Shown one piece after another: positions 32,110 to 45,422 of a stretch of 64,000 bases of DNA. The notes beneath the pieces were generated by a model that had not been told where the DNA came from, made no database searches, and worked only from the letters and a program-made list of their open reading frames with translations. The stretch is from Choanephora cucurbitarum (lineage: Eukaryota > Mucoromycota > Mucoromycetes > Mucorales > Choanephoraceae), in the NCBI GenBank assembly GCA_025331435.1, contig JAIWNI010000133.1, positions 1-64,000 on the forward strand, in the 5' to 3' direction. Each line of letters opens with the position of its first letter. Position 1 is the first letter of the stretch. The translations under genes and the position numbers were made by a program.

Positions 32110-32586
32110 TGCGAGTCTGAATCTGGTATTAAATTGTCTCTTCCTGATTGGTCTCAAGGAAACCTTTGATCGTTACTAGAAACTTCCTCTTAGTTGAATT
32201 GTAGAACTTTCTAGATCTGACATAAACAGTACTCAGAAAACATATAAATACCTTCATATTTTAATTGAATAAACTCAACCTTTATTCTGCCCAAAAGTCT
32301 TAGATATAACTAGCGTTCTATAAGCTATCATTTGTGCCTTCTAAGCAGCGAACCGGCTGGTTATTCAACCACCGATCTCATGCTTATTTCAAGGCACTGC
32401 TAGACTATGACATAAAGACACTATGTTATAAAGGTGACACAAGCCTAGTAATGCACAATAAGCTCTGTAGTATCTTGATATAGTAAAGTAAATGGACTAA
32501 AGGAAGACAAAGACGTAATAGCCGTAGTAGATAGCAAATAGTATAAATACTCTCATACGTAAAAACAGTCTCAAACTGTTCCTACA
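32110..32586 (+). mobile_element. Candidate solo LTR in LINE, unit 2
   Basis: Equivalent of 14700-15176, with the same edges and TATA/AATAAA boxes. Tentative for the same reasons. Confidence 0.3.
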
Positions 32587-35430
32587 CTTGTTACCTGTCT
32601 ATTTCTCTTTTCAAATCTCAAAATATACATGAGCCTTTTCCTGATTCAGCAGCATAAATACTGAGGATTTTGAGAGCGTCGCACATGTTCCATCACGATG
32701 TTTGCCAGTAAGTCATTGGTGGCGATGAACTGATTAGGTAGAAAGTCTGCTTGGTATGAATCTATTAAACCAACCGCAAATTCTTTGTTTCGAGCATGGA
32801 TAATACGAGTAAAGGTCTTTGAGTCGCAGTTGATCAAGTAGATAGGGCGCCAATTTCACAGAAGAGTAAAATCACCTTTCATAGGCAACAATTGTAGTGG
32901 AATATAACTTCATGACGCTGAAGACGCATGATACTGAAGGCATTCTTAATAGTCATAACGACAAGCTTTTAAATTGGGCAATATCAGAAGAGTTGGTAGA
33001 GGAAGACAGGCTGAGGCCATCTGGCTCTAGGCTGCTCTGTTTCCCCACACCATTGGATTAGATTGGAGCACGAAGGGTAGAATGAGCTTCAGTTGTAAGT
33101 TGCGAAAGCTCAGAAATATCCACCTAATATTGGCCCAATTTTGCATCATCAATCAGATAAGGGGTATAAAGATGAGCATAGTACTCTTACGAGATTTGAA
33201 TCATAGAATCAAAATTGATTTCGGTACCGCCACTAGGAGAACAACGAAGAGCCGCCATCTTCTGAGTGTCTGGTCTTTGACGAACTATGTTTTTGAGGTA
33301 ATGAATGGGCGCTTCTCCTTTTTCTCTGTAATGGACATTGGCCGCTAAGACTAAATTAGTGCTGATCTATTCCTGAAGAGTTGCTATAGCGCGGTCCAAT
33401 ATAAGTAGTTGTCAGTTACACAAATCATGATGCGGTTGAGAACATAGGAAGATGCATCGCTCCTTCATCAGCTGCCGAAGGCAACGTCTTTGCTTAGCTA
33501 CCAACATTATTGATAAACGTTTGCTAGCTCTTTTGAGATCATCTTTGATTATACCCCCATTGTCTTTGAAGTTTACGTTCCAAATCATTAGCGCTTTAGA
33601 CAATAGAAGGCAAATGATGCAGTAAGCATTCCAGATAGGAGACCAACAGAAGAAGAAAAGAGTGTGCTCGTCACAGACCTGGACCAGTGGGAAGTGTCTT
33701 TAGCAAGTGTTTTACCATCAAAAGCGAGCGATTAGACCAAGCAGGGTTAAAGTACTACCCCACAATACCGGATCAATGTTGCACGTTTTTGTGCTATACA
33801 AACCTGAGATTTCACTTACATTAGGTATAAAATTTTCACATTAGATCATTAATTCTTTCTCGATTTACACAGTGATAGGAGGCAACGGAATTCTCGCAAT
33901 AATGGGCTCCACTGCATTCATACCAAATTCCGTTATTGCGGGAGAGTATTGTAATCATCTGTATATCTATCTCAATGGCTGAATGACGGAGGCTCTGCCT
34001 GGTGAAGATAAAGTCGATTGTTGAGCTATTGAACACATTGCATCAAAAAGTAGGTAATCTATGAAAGCCAAATGCCTATAGAATACTGGTGAAACCTTCC
34101 TCAAGAAAGACGACACAGCATTTGGAAGCAGAGGTACATAAGTTGGAGCATGAACATGAACAATTAAAATCCCTAGCGATGTGAAAGGGATCAATATCAA
34201 CTTCCAATGAGGGAATGTACAAAGAGTTGAACAAATAATTGAAAACGGCCTCAAGTTCATGATTTGAAGATAAAGGTGAACAAACTACCGAAAAGTACGA
34301 AGTATAAAACAAATCTTGTGGACTGTTGATCTTGGTGAGGGTCACCCAATCACTATTAGGAAGCAGGTTGGGTAAACGTTGAAATCAAAGAGAAAAGGAA
34401 ACAATTGGAAGTCCACAGGGTTTGGTAGGCTTGTAACTGCATATCAAGAATAGTAGCATTGGAGGGAGAAGCATGAATTTCTCAAAAAACAAGGATGTCA
34501 TATTGTAAGAAGCGCAAGCGACAAACAAATTGGTATTGTTTTTGAGGGTTGTTGAACATCACCATACTATCACAGCTTAATACTGTAAAAAACCTTTTGA
34601 GAACCTTTAACTTTTTTATGATGTAATGAGCCAAATTGAAGTAGTAAAGGGGATTTATCACTAATTATGAGTTAACTTGGGCTATAGAGGCTTCCCCCGG
34701 AAGACAATGAGTGAAAAGAAGATATCTTTGGAGGAGCTAAGGGAGATACAGACTCACTTGCATCTGTGTCGTCTAACATAGTACAGCCCTCATCATCCTG
34801 CCGGGTAGCACCAGTGAATGTGATAGTGTTTACGGCTTGTCATCCCAAACCCAGATCTTGGTCAGCCATAACTGGTTTCAACAGCCTTTTGGCTGGCTGA
34901 TTGGGCACAGGCAAAAACTGAGAAGCCTCAGATCCAACCGCCAAAGATACAGAGGGGAAAGTATCAGGTATGAGTCAGGATAGGTACCCGAGAGAAAAGG
35001 TGAAAGCTGACTTCGTTCTATTATTTCGGTGCATTGTTCGCAAAGATAGCTCGGTGTCGTCTACGCTTTGATCCAGGAGTAGAAATGCGGGGCAGGTCAA
35101 AGACAAAGTTTCTCAGCTGTTGCTCCTTGGCCTTAATTTTCTTGTGAGCGTTTTCTCCGGGACAATTGGCTCCGATGTAGCCACTCTCGCCACAATTACA
35201 GCAGGTCTGCTTTGCGTTTTTAGACGGACAATCAGTAATAACATGCCTTTCTTGGTGATAGTATTTACAATAAGGCGACATATGTTTCTAAATAATATAA
35301 AAAACAGTATCAGCATCCTTCTTCCAAGGGACATTATGAGTCAAATTTTGCAATTTGAAATAATCCGATGGGATGTGAAGATTGTTATACCCATAACATT
35401 CGTATGTCCAATTCTCTGGATCAACTAGCA

Positions 35431-36018
35431 TACAGTCATCCCCCGATTTAGGGAACAGTTTTAAGGGAATCGAACTTCGGTTACCGCTTAACGTTCCTTA
35501 TTATTGCTTCAAGGAATAGGGAACAATCCTGTGGCAACCCGTTCCTTATTTTATTTCATAATGCCACCTGAGAGAGCCAATTATATTGTAAAATCACTTT
35601 ATAAATTATCTTCTTTACTCTGTTTTAGACAGCCTCAATAAAATAAGAGCGATAACTTTTCGCATATTGTGTGTGTTCCCTGCACATCCAAACATAACTT
35701 TCTACAATGTCATATTGAATTATGTGTCAAATATTCAAGTTCAATTTGAGGCGATAATACTGTTGTCATGACGATTATGCAACGAGCTTTGTATAGGAAG
35801 AGCTGTGTATCTTCTATAGTTATATTGCATTGCACGCTTTGTATCAAACACTTCAAACATTACTGACATCGGAGTGATATCAAAGCAATGGCGCAGAGCT
35901 ATTACAATCAGGATAAATGGTTATTCAGTAGGGCTTTATTTTTAATGAGGAACGATATTGATTTAGGGAACGGTTGAGAGGGAACCGAAGCCGTTCCCTA
36001 AATCGGGGGATGATTGTA
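35431..36018. mobile_element. MITE-A copy, unit 2
   Basis: 588 bp with TA flanks and the same inverted ends; same insertion site as in unit 1. Confidence 0.85.
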
Positions 36019-37499
36019 CTAATATACATGACAATGACATAAGATGCCAAACTCTAACTCAATCACACCAACAACCCCTCCTTAATTGAAAATGGGAGAT
36101 TTGAAAGCCGCTCATCTACGCAACTGATGTTTTTTAATTTTGTATTAAGAAAAAGTGGAGAAGTATGACACTCGTGCTAGGACCTAAAGCCTTACAAGGG
36201 AAGATTACAACATTATCTCGAAGTAGGAGTGATCTTTAATAGCTTTATATGTAAAATAAGAGATTACTTTCGCAAACTGTTGGTTGCCTTTCTGCTCAAA
36301 AAGTGGTTCGAAAATTTACTTTTGGTCTCCTTCCGATCTGACATAATAATATAGACTCTATTGGCCCCATTACTTGGCCGCCAAATACTGGTTTTGATGG
36401 CTTCGCCTGTCTGTAATACACTTTTGTTGTCAGCCTCTGGAGTCGAAAGAACAGACTATCTGACATGCTTGCCTGTAATCTGCGACCAAGCTCTAAATGA
36501 TGAGAGGTGATGCTGCTTAATCATTGGTATGTTTAAACCATCGGTTTTTATAATTCCATTGATTTGTTGATAACGAGTGGCTTTCGGACCAAAAACCTGT
36601 AGTTACGAAAGTACAAATGTCGATTTCCTAACATGTAAAAGGCAGTTATATAAGCACAAATAATTATGCATTGTCTAAAAAGAGAGTTCCCAAAATAAAG
36701 ATAGAGCCCTCATTGTTTAATCAGCAAATTGCTTGTAGTACAAAACGACCCTTTGTTTTTTCCTGCTTTCATATGAAACAATAAATGCTGTGAAAAGATT
36801 AAAAACCGACGTACAGGACATAACCTTGCTTTAATCAAGAAAGTTACTTGTCTCCTGGCTGATAAAGAGAATATTTAAAGAGCTGCGTATTTGGTAAGAA
36901 GTTGCTTTGATTTCTCATTTTTCTTTTAACTTCCAATACATAGAGTGTCTAAAACAATAAAAATAAAATAAATTCGATAAACTGTAACGGTCTAATTACT
37001 AGACTCTTCCTAATATGGACAGCCAATAAAATAATCCTTTCACCTATAGGCCGGAGTAAAAAAAAGTTTCCTAACAAGGTAAATTTCCCGATATGGAAAG
37101 ACGAATTGCAGCACCATGAGAACAAGCAAAAAATAGTATACCATGGCAAGAAAAAAGTGACACCAAGAGGCTACTAATTTTGTGTTTGCATATGATTTTG
37201 CTGCTACGATTTTTATTTTGAAGAACTTTAAGGCTCTGCCAAAATTTTGCTTCAAAATTCCAAGTATGCTAAAATGGAGGTTTTTCTTAAGATTAAGAAG
37301 TTGTGTAACTGTTTCTCTGATGCTGTGCAATCTACGATTTTCAAACGTGATTCTCTCTTATTGTTTATGTAATCTTCTGGTTCAAGAAATGGATGCCACT
37401 CAGACGGGCATTAAATCCTCAAGTTACCAAGAAATATATTTGTAAATTAACAGCAAGTTATTGTGTTTTTATCCGCTTTGTTATTTTACTGATTTTATC
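36019..37499. other. Upstream region of X gene, unit 2
   Basis: As in unit 1, except that 36988-37090 is unrelated to 19578-19680 although the lengths are equal (103 nt) and both flanks match exactly. No gene recognised. Confidence 0.45.
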
Positions 37500-39179
37500 A
37501 TGACAAGCAGACATCACACAACGTTTAAGCAGTTCTTTGAATCATGTAATGAAGTTGACGGTGAAATTTATTTTGAACGTTTCATAAAAAGCCACCATGT
37601 ATATATCAAAACCAACATGAAGAGTTCTGCTGATGATTATGCAAGTTGGTGCAGAGACTTCAAGAAGTCTGCAAGCGCTTGTGGTGTCAAAGTAGTACGT
37701 ATAATTGATATTTAATAAAGGAACATTATCCAATAATGACTTTCTTTCCTAGGTGTTAGACAATGCATTCAAGGCATGGTGTCAATTAGTAAGTCTATCA
37801 ACTTTGTATTGTATAACTGTATCTTAACGTTTTATAAAGATTACACCAAAGAAATCAAAAAAGAGTAAGAGAACTTATGAAAAGTCCAATGTTGTTGAAG
37901 AGTAAGTGGCTATATGACTTAAAGTAAGGAAAGCAAAGTCTAATTAAGCGCTTAAAATAGATTCGAAGCTCTCAAAGAAAACCTTGCTGAAAATGCTGAT
38001 TTGTTCAAAGAATTCAACTCGTTCCGTCGCGCAGCAATTGCTGAATTTAAAGAGAATGGAAAAACAAGATGTTTTTCAGAAGACCTGGTTCGGCTTCTTG
38101 CTTGTCAAGGCATCTTCTTGCTTGGTGATGTAGTTGACGCCAATACGGCAAAATTCTTTGGTGAAAAGACGTTGAAGGCGCAGAAGAAGAAGATTAGAGA
38201 AGAAAGATTTGGCAACTATAGACGTATGCCAACATCTTTGCGTGATGAAATCCAGAGCGTCCTTGATGTATGTATCATGTTGGTTTGCTTTTTGCTTTTA
38301 CACATTGCTTATGCAGTACTGATTTAGGACTTTCATGACGATGATGATCTGGAGAAGCTTGAAGACAGCTTGAGAAATATGAAGAAGAATGCTACTAATC
38401 CAGTAGCAGCAAGAGTGTTGAAGGTGTTGATATCGCTGTAAGTAATACACATATGTACTTTTTGCACAGATAACTAACTTCGCTTCATGCAAAAAAAAAA
38501 GACTTGATCACATGATCGAAGAAGAAGCCCTTACGAAGAAATGCGCTTGCAGTCTGGTGTTCTCCCTGCTCTTTGCCAAGCCTTCAAGTTATCAAGAAAG
38601 CATGATGCTTATGGCTGCAACAAAGTTCTCTTTCCTTCGTTTGATGCACTCAAACAATGTAGACCTGACTTCGTTGTTCGAGTCCAAGGACAAAATGACC
38701 TCTTCAATGTTGCTGTTGAAATCAAAGAAGAAAAGGCAAGCAAAGAAAAGTGTTGTCTTGACACATATCGTCTGGGTCTCTTTGGATTGAAGATGCTTTG
38801 GGAGCATAAGCTGGAGAACAGCTTGGTAATACAAGTTGTTGGTGCTGATGTAACTTTCTTCTTGTGCTTTCTGCTGTCTGGTGTGTGTGTTATGGAAGTT
38901 GACACCATAACTTTACCTATTACATACAAGAAGTACGGTGACATTATGTCACATCTTAATGCGATGTACAACATCAGCTACTTGTACGAGAAGCACTGTG
39001 TTGTTGTTGAAGAAGAAGAAGAAGAAAAAGAAGAAGAAGAAGAAAAGAAAGCAGAATGGCAGCTTATTAGTTTTGACGCTGTCAAGCTTATGTATGATAT
39101 CCACAGCACAACTAAAACTTCAACAGTTTGTAACCAATCCAACATTTTTTCCTCAACAAATGCTTCAACAGCTTTGTAA
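37500..39179 (+). pseudogene. X gene, unit 2, one frameshift
   Basis: Exons correspond to 37500-37694, 37753-37788, 37840-37901, 37961-38267, 38328-38437 and 38502-39179, with the same splice sites. One C is missing near 38527 (GAAGCCCTTACG versus GAAGCCCCTTACG), shifting the frame early in exon 6. The original frame resumes as an open stretch from 38541, including the RPDFVV and VAVEIK motifs. There is also a 3-nt in-frame loss in the MMEV segment and a Lys interrupting the Glu run. It is either a real null allele or a consensus error in a C-run. Confidence 0.7.
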
Positions 39180-39586
39180 TAAATTTCCTTTCTCTATCTT
39201 GTCTTTTTACTTTCATTTGAATACTTGCTCCTTTCCTCTTGAATGCTAAACTAGTTTGTCTTTTCTCTATATACAAACATCAAGTTTGTGTAGATACAAA
39301 GCAAATGATTAGGCCAAGTCAATTCAGGCTTAATTATATAGAAATTAACGCTTTATTTCCGTGCTTCTACTGTCTTGTTTCCTATTGTTGTAAAAGAGTT
39401 GTGCAAGATATATCGTTGTTCAGCACCCTTCATTTTTCGTTGTGTCTAAATAGAGTCCAAAAAACGAACGAGAAAATGGTCTATTCAAGTTCTCTACAAA
39501 AGCGATCTTGGCCATATAGAGGAGTTGTTATTTAAAAAAAAAGACAACCAGTTAAGCTAGAGAAGCAAAAATAAAAAAAAATGCGC

Positions 39587-40033
39587 ATAACAGAGCAGGG
39601 CTAGCCGCCAGGGAGTTTATCCCCCGGAAGGAAGTTGATGTATACGCATACTCCCACACGGGAGATGCATCTCTGCACTCGGAAGCATGTTTGTATTGAG
39701 AATAAGGTCCTATGAGGGGAAAGAAACTATGTTCTCGTGATAAAGTACGTATAACAGAGCAGGGCTAGCCGCCAGGGAGTTTATCCCCCGGAAGGAAGTT
39801 GATGTATACGCATACTCCCACACGGGAGATGCATCTCTGCACTCGGAAGCATGTTTGTATTGAGAATAAGGTCCTATGAGGGGAAAGAAACTATGTTCTC
39901 GTGATAAAGTACGTATAACAGAGCAGGGCTAGCCGCCAGGGAGTTTATCCCCCGGAAGGAAGTTGATGTATACGCATACTCCCACACGGGAGATGCATCT
40001 CTGCACTCGGAAGCATGTTTGTATTGAGAATAA
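39587..40033. repeat. 164-bp tandem repeat, three copies, unit 2
   Basis: Same period and truncation as 22191-22637. Confidence 0.95.
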
Positions 40034-40075
40034 AGAAAATTGAAGAGTAAAGTCGAAATACCTAAAAAATTTTTT

Positions 40076-40526
40076 TGTCGTCTTGTTATTTTCTTAGGGA
40101 TGTTTAGAGCAGGTCACGTGACTTTAGAAGGTATTTGAGCCAATGAGATTACTGGAAATAGCTCTAGAAGGAAGTGACGTGGTCTGTGTTTTGATATTGT
40201 AAGTCAAAGATAAAGAGCTTACAATATTCAACAACACAGTATTTATACTATTCTATTCTACACTAAAGAGATCTATACTATTGTAAATAAAGCAAGAAGT
40301 AATTAACGGAGATGATCTGATTGAGTATTGTATTCGGACGAATTGGATGTGTCTGACTTTTGACCAAGGTACTAGTCTTGTACTAATCATGTTTAAGCGG
40401 GTCTTCTTTCTTCTTTTTGTCAGCAACTGAGGTTTAAACTTGCGTTTGTTTGGATTGTATCTGAAGGGAAGGTTGTATTCCACTTCAATGGGTTGCTTAT
40501 GCTTGGAAATACGATCAACTATGACA
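40076..40526 (-). repeat. 3' LTR, Ty3 copy 2
   Basis: 451 bp, same ends and palindrome as in copy 1. Confidence 0.93.
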
Positions 40527-41401
40527 TTATCCCCCTCCTGGATTGAAGTTCGTCTCTGAACTTTGGCAGCAAGAAGTGGAAAGGGAGGATTGTTCACTGA
40601 TAGCGGTAGGGAGACGGGAGCGTGTGTCCTGGTTGTCAGCATGGTCAGAATCACTAGCATCGTCAACATCGATATCAAAGTTAAATTCAGAATCTGGTAG
40701 ATCCAGTGTAGAGCCAGGAATATGTTCGTACGCATCAACAAAAGAATCATTATCATCCACGAGAGGTGACAGGAGTGAAGACGGTGAATCAGTGTCAGCT
40801 TGAGAGGTCGGTTTAACATGATCGATGGATTCATGCGTATCATTCTGAGTATCAGCATCGATAGTGATATGCATGGGAAGAGGAGCATTAAGGCGAATAG
40901 GAGCAGAGTTAACAACAGAGACAGCGTATGCATTAGGATCGACTGTATCAACGGGGATAGTATTGGCTATAGGGTCAACTATATCAACCGGAATCAACTG
41001 TATCAAGGATCAATTGTGTCCATAAGAGTAGTGTTGTCAAAAGGGTCAACATCATGAGCAGCATTCATAGTAAGAGGAACAACTTCGGCGGGTGTATCAT
41101 AACCAACTGTTGATTCGTCTTTAGAAACTTCATCAGGCATGAAATTAGCTTCCACGGGGATGTCAATAGAATAATCATTATCAGCATCCACAGGTGGAAT
41201 AACCGGAATCACGGCAGCTCGACCAATACCCGTCATCACCTTGCGCCAATCTTGTCTAACCATAGCAGGATCATACCATGGGTTATTACTTGTATGACCA
41301 TTTGCAATTCGCAATCGATCCACATGGACCAGGGATTGTAGCGGCTCACCGGCTAAAGTTTGTAACTTGTAGGTTCCATAATCCGGGAATGATTGTACCA
41401 C
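40253..41401 (-). pseudogene. Ty3 pol C-terminus, copy 2, frameshifted
   Basis: Equivalent of 22858-24009 but split. One frame covers 41003-41401 (GPY side), another 40527-41006 (Asp-rich repeats) and a third 40253-40951. Small indels near 41000 and a 3-nt plus other change near 40570 account for this. Confidence 0.75.
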
Positions 41402-41620
41402 AATATACGGGCCCTTTTATTGCGGTTCAAGGCCATAACGGCCCTTCATGGGTCAACGTAACCTTATCACCTATTTCGGACGAGGTCGGCCTTGATCTGC
41501 GAATCCCATTTATCTTGATCTTTAGTAGCCATTGCTTTCATCCGGAACTCGGCAGCAGCACGGTGTTGGCCTAAATCACTTAGTTCTCTAGATGTGACAT
41601 CAGCTACCGTTCGTGGATCA

Positions 41621-42289
41621 TCAAATGTCTCTTATCAATGTAAGGAATAAGGGAGTCACCAGGAAGTCTTGGTTCGCGTCCATATGTAAGGAAGAACGGG
41701 CTGTATCCAGTAGTGGTATGTGACCCTTATTCTTGATGCCCACCAACGCTGTATTCACAAAATCATCCCATCGGTGAAGGGCACCATTGACATACTTGCG
41801 AAGCATTCCTTTTATTACGCCGTTGAAACGTTCGACTTTGGAATTCGTTCGAGGGTGATAGGCAGATGTCAATTTGTGATGAGATCCGACTCGCTTGAGG
41901 TACGCATTGACCAGTTCGCTATTGAAGTTGGATCCGCGATCCGTCAGTATTTCAGATGGACAGCCAAATCGCATCATAATTTCTTCATAAATAAAATCGG
42001 CGACAGTCTCTTTAGTAGCGGAAGGCACAGCACGAGCAATAGGCCAGTTGGTGGCGTAGTCTACAGCTACTAGGAGCCAACGGTTTCCTTTTACAGTTAA
42101 TGGTAGTTCACCAATGAAGTCTAAGTGCCATCGGTCGAATGCAGCGGGAACCTTCAGAGGATGCATTACATCATGATGGACATGCCCAGGACGACTATTG
42201 ACTTGGCAGGCAGGACAAGTTTTCAACCATAGCTTCAAGTCTTTTTTCAGACCAGGCCACCAAAAGCGAGGGGTAAACAATTTGACCAT
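41621..42289 (-). pseudogene. Ty3 integrase, copy 2, frameshifted
   Basis: CPACQ and the complete D,D(35)E triad are present, but extra bases near 41720-41745 (GTGACCC, CCCACC) shift the frame after NTAL, replacing the C-terminal third. Further 1-nt changes follow at about 41440-41520 and 41628. Confidence 0.85.
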
Positions 42290-42520
42290 TGTTCCGAATC
42301 CGGCATGACCATTCGCCTCATGGTAACGTGCAACAAGATCCGCTCTAGCCGCAAAAGGGACGAAAGGTACAGCTTTGGTAGTTTGTTTATCATCAATCGG
42401 GACTTTGCAGAGAACTCGACGGTTTTGTACGATGAATTTATCTTGCCTTTCTAGTAGATAGCTTTTTAGCTCGGTAAATTTTACTCGGTCAAGATCAAGG
42501 TACAGAAGGGGCCAATTGTT

Positions 42521-43060
42521 CTAAATTGATTCCGGCGCATCTTTCATTGTCCAAGTTGCATACAGGAATTCAGGCTCAAAGGATGCATCCGCCATTGTTG
42601 ATTCTGGGCCGCCGATTCGAGACAAGACGTCAGCAACATTGTTCTCTTTGCCAGGCTTGTATTCAATAATAGGTGAGTAAAGTTCAAGCTCATTCATCCA
42701 TCTGATCAACCTGGGACTCATTTTCTCTTGAGTTCTTAAGTAGCAATTTGGTAAATGGTCCGTGAGGATTTTATAACCACCTTGGCAGCCATCAAGGAAG
42801 CAACGCCAAACACGCAATGCGTGTAATATGCCCATTAGCTCCCTTTCTTGAGCGGGATAGTTTCGCTCCGCAGACGAAAACTTCTTCGATTCATAAGCTA
42901 CTGGGTGCCATGCAGGTGGATCGGCATCATCTGGCTGGAGAAGGACAGCGCCACATCCAAAATCGGAAGCGTCCGTTTCAACTTTGAAGGGCTTGCTCAT
43001 GTTGGGTGCTTGCAATACAGGAGCTGAGGCCATAAGTTCCTTTATCTTATCGAAACTATC
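42521..43060 (-). pseudogene. Ty3 RNase H domain, copy 2
   Basis: Same sequence and catalytic residues as copy 1. It ends at the same TAG (42521-42523) and its 5' side abuts the nested LTR. Confidence 0.9.
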
Positions 43061-43065
43061 CTGGC

Positions 43066-43657
43066 TGTTGTGAACATTTAGAATCTATATACTGATTACG
43101 AAATAAATGATACACTGTATCGTTAATACATGCTATATCTGGATATAAAGTCTAGAATAGAAATAGAGTAACTGTAATGGATCAATGTATACTTCATCTA
43201 TCTATCCTTTAGAGATCGATTCTAATATGATGCTAACTTGAGAGACAAATTGGATCACATATCAAATAGACCAATTAGCTCTTGGGACACAGGCCTTATC
43301 GATGTGGATAACTATTGATATCAGCTATACCGAATCAGAATTGAGGTGACAATGAAAATGACAAGATGGTGCTAAAGATTTTATTAAATTAATTTCTGCC
43401 TATCTTACCATCTCAGATCAGCTACGACCTGAGAGCTGAGTAGACTGAATATCTGAGACATGGTCAATGATATACTGTTCCGTATCCTCGATATTAAAAT
43501 AGATTCCCTGATCATCTCTAGATGAAAGAATTAGTTCATCCGACCTGAAAGATATAAATACCTAGATAATCCATAGCTATAAACGACATCTGATTTTTCT
43601 TTAATAAACTATACAAGTTCTAAAGGATTTCTTTGTTTCATTCTTACATTCACAACA
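43066..43657 (+). mobile_element. Nested solo LTR, Ty3 copy 2
   Basis: 592 bp, same ends (TGTTGTGAA/TTCACAACA) and CTGGC duplications as copy 1. Confidence 0.9.
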
Positions 43658-43979
43658 CTGGCATTCCTTGGTCCATACAATAGGTCTCCGCTTTGGTCCA
43701 GTGCCCTTAGTCAGATCAGTGAGAGGAGACGCAATGGATGCGAATTCAGGTATAAACCGGCGGTAGTGTTTGCGCTAGTCCGATGAATGATCTTACTTCT
43801 TGTACATTTGTCAATGCAGGCCATGACTTCAAAACTTCTACCTTGGAACGATTCGGGAGTATACCTTTAGCTATGATGTCGAATCCAACGAATGTCAACT
43901 CTTGCTTGCCAAATTCACATTTTTTTAAATTGGCGATTAACTTTGATTCCTTTAACTTGTTCAAAATTAAGCGTACATG
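43658..43979 (-). pseudogene. Ty3 RT thumb/connection, copy 2
   Basis: As in copy 1, with one extra T near 43770 that shifts the frame after SFIGLAQ. Confidence 0.8.
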
Positions 43980-45278
43980 TTATTTGTGCTCCTCCAAGGT
44001 CTTGCTGTAAATCAAGATGTCATCTAAGTACACCAATGCAAATTTATCCAAGTACTCGCCTAGTATCTTATTCATTAGACTTTGAAAGGTTGGCGGAGCG
44101 TTGGTAAGACCAAAAGGGAGGACAAGGAATTCGAATTGCCCATATCTAGTATTAAAGGCAGTTTTAGGCACATCGTCCGGATTGATTCGTACTTGATGGT
44201 ATCCTGATTTCAAGTCAAGACTTGTAAAATAGGCAGCGCCCTGCAAGCGATCTAGACATTCGTCTATTCTGGGTAAGGGATGGTTGTTACGGATGGTAAC
44301 ACTGTTAAGTGCTCGGTAATCAATGCACATCCGCATTTCACCTGTCTTTTTCTTTACGAAGAGCACTGGAGCTCCCCAAGGCGATGCACTAGGACGAATT
44401 AAACCAAGTTTCAATAGCTCTTTAATCTGCTTTTGGAGTTCATCTAATTCGGCTGGACTCATCTTAAATGGTGGTCGACTTATAGGCTTTGCATCATTCG
44501 TTTCAATCACATGTGTTACGTCACGATTGGGGGGAAGGCCAGGTAGTTCATCTTTAAACACAGTCGCGAATTCTTTAACCAGTTTTTCCCAGTATTCGTC
44601 TTTTATCAACAGCGGGTTCTTATCATTCACTTCAGCAGCGTTCAAGTACAACAAACAACTGTCGGCACCTTGTCGGATACTCTTCTCAGCTTGTTTCTTC
44701 GAAATCAAGTAGTTCAGTTGAGGTTGGATAGAATGGCGGCTACGTTGCTCGTTGTGTGGAGTCAACTTAACCTTTTGTTTCTTGTCTTTAGTCTGTATAA
44801 ACCAACTATCAGTAGACCAGTCAGGTCGCGGGTCAACCTCTTTAAGCCATGTTCTACCCAGAATGACATCGAACTTGGTTGGGAAGACATAAGCTTCTAC
44901 TTTAGTTTCAAAGCCGTCCAGATTCAATATCACCTCCACTTTTTGTTTGATTTGTGTCGTCTCGCCACCAGCTGTTTCCACTTGACGATCATAGACTGGA
45001 AGCGATGAGATGGCGTACTTGGCTACACTTGGTGACACATAGTTCTCACTTGCACCGCTGTCGATCAGTACATCCAGAGGAGTGTCATTGACATAACCAC
45101 GATAGAGAGGCAGCTTAGTTGCCACTACATTCAGTTCAGACAAGTACTGAAATTCTTCTTGCAGATCTTCGTTCGGATGGATGATCGGTATTAGTTCTGT
45201 TACCACTTCGTTTTTGACCTTGGATTCCATATTAGTGTTTTTGCTCACTTTATCCATATCAGTATCACAATCATTCAC
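43980..45278 (-). pseudogene. Ty3 protease and RT core, copy 2
   Basis: 432 codons identical in translation to copy 1, including DSGA and YLDD and the same TAA within RT. Confidence 0.9.
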
Positions 45279-45422
45279 ATCAGAAGAATAAGAGGTGTAA
45301 TCATCATCTTTATTAATTGATTTGGCAGTTGGGGGAACAGCAATTTACACTTGGATCATGGTGCTTGGCAGGAAGATTTTTGTCATCTTCACCTAGTTGA
45401 ACTTCCTGGCTGTCAACTAGGT

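Larger units (their letters stand above)
29890..35430 (-). mobile_element. Decayed LINE, unit 2
   Basis: Same fragments as in unit 1: RT finger block at 32646-32850, YADD at about 31584, endonuclease blocks at 33836-34345 and CCHC tail at 35021-35281. The shared stops show that decay came before the duplication. Confidence 0.8.
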
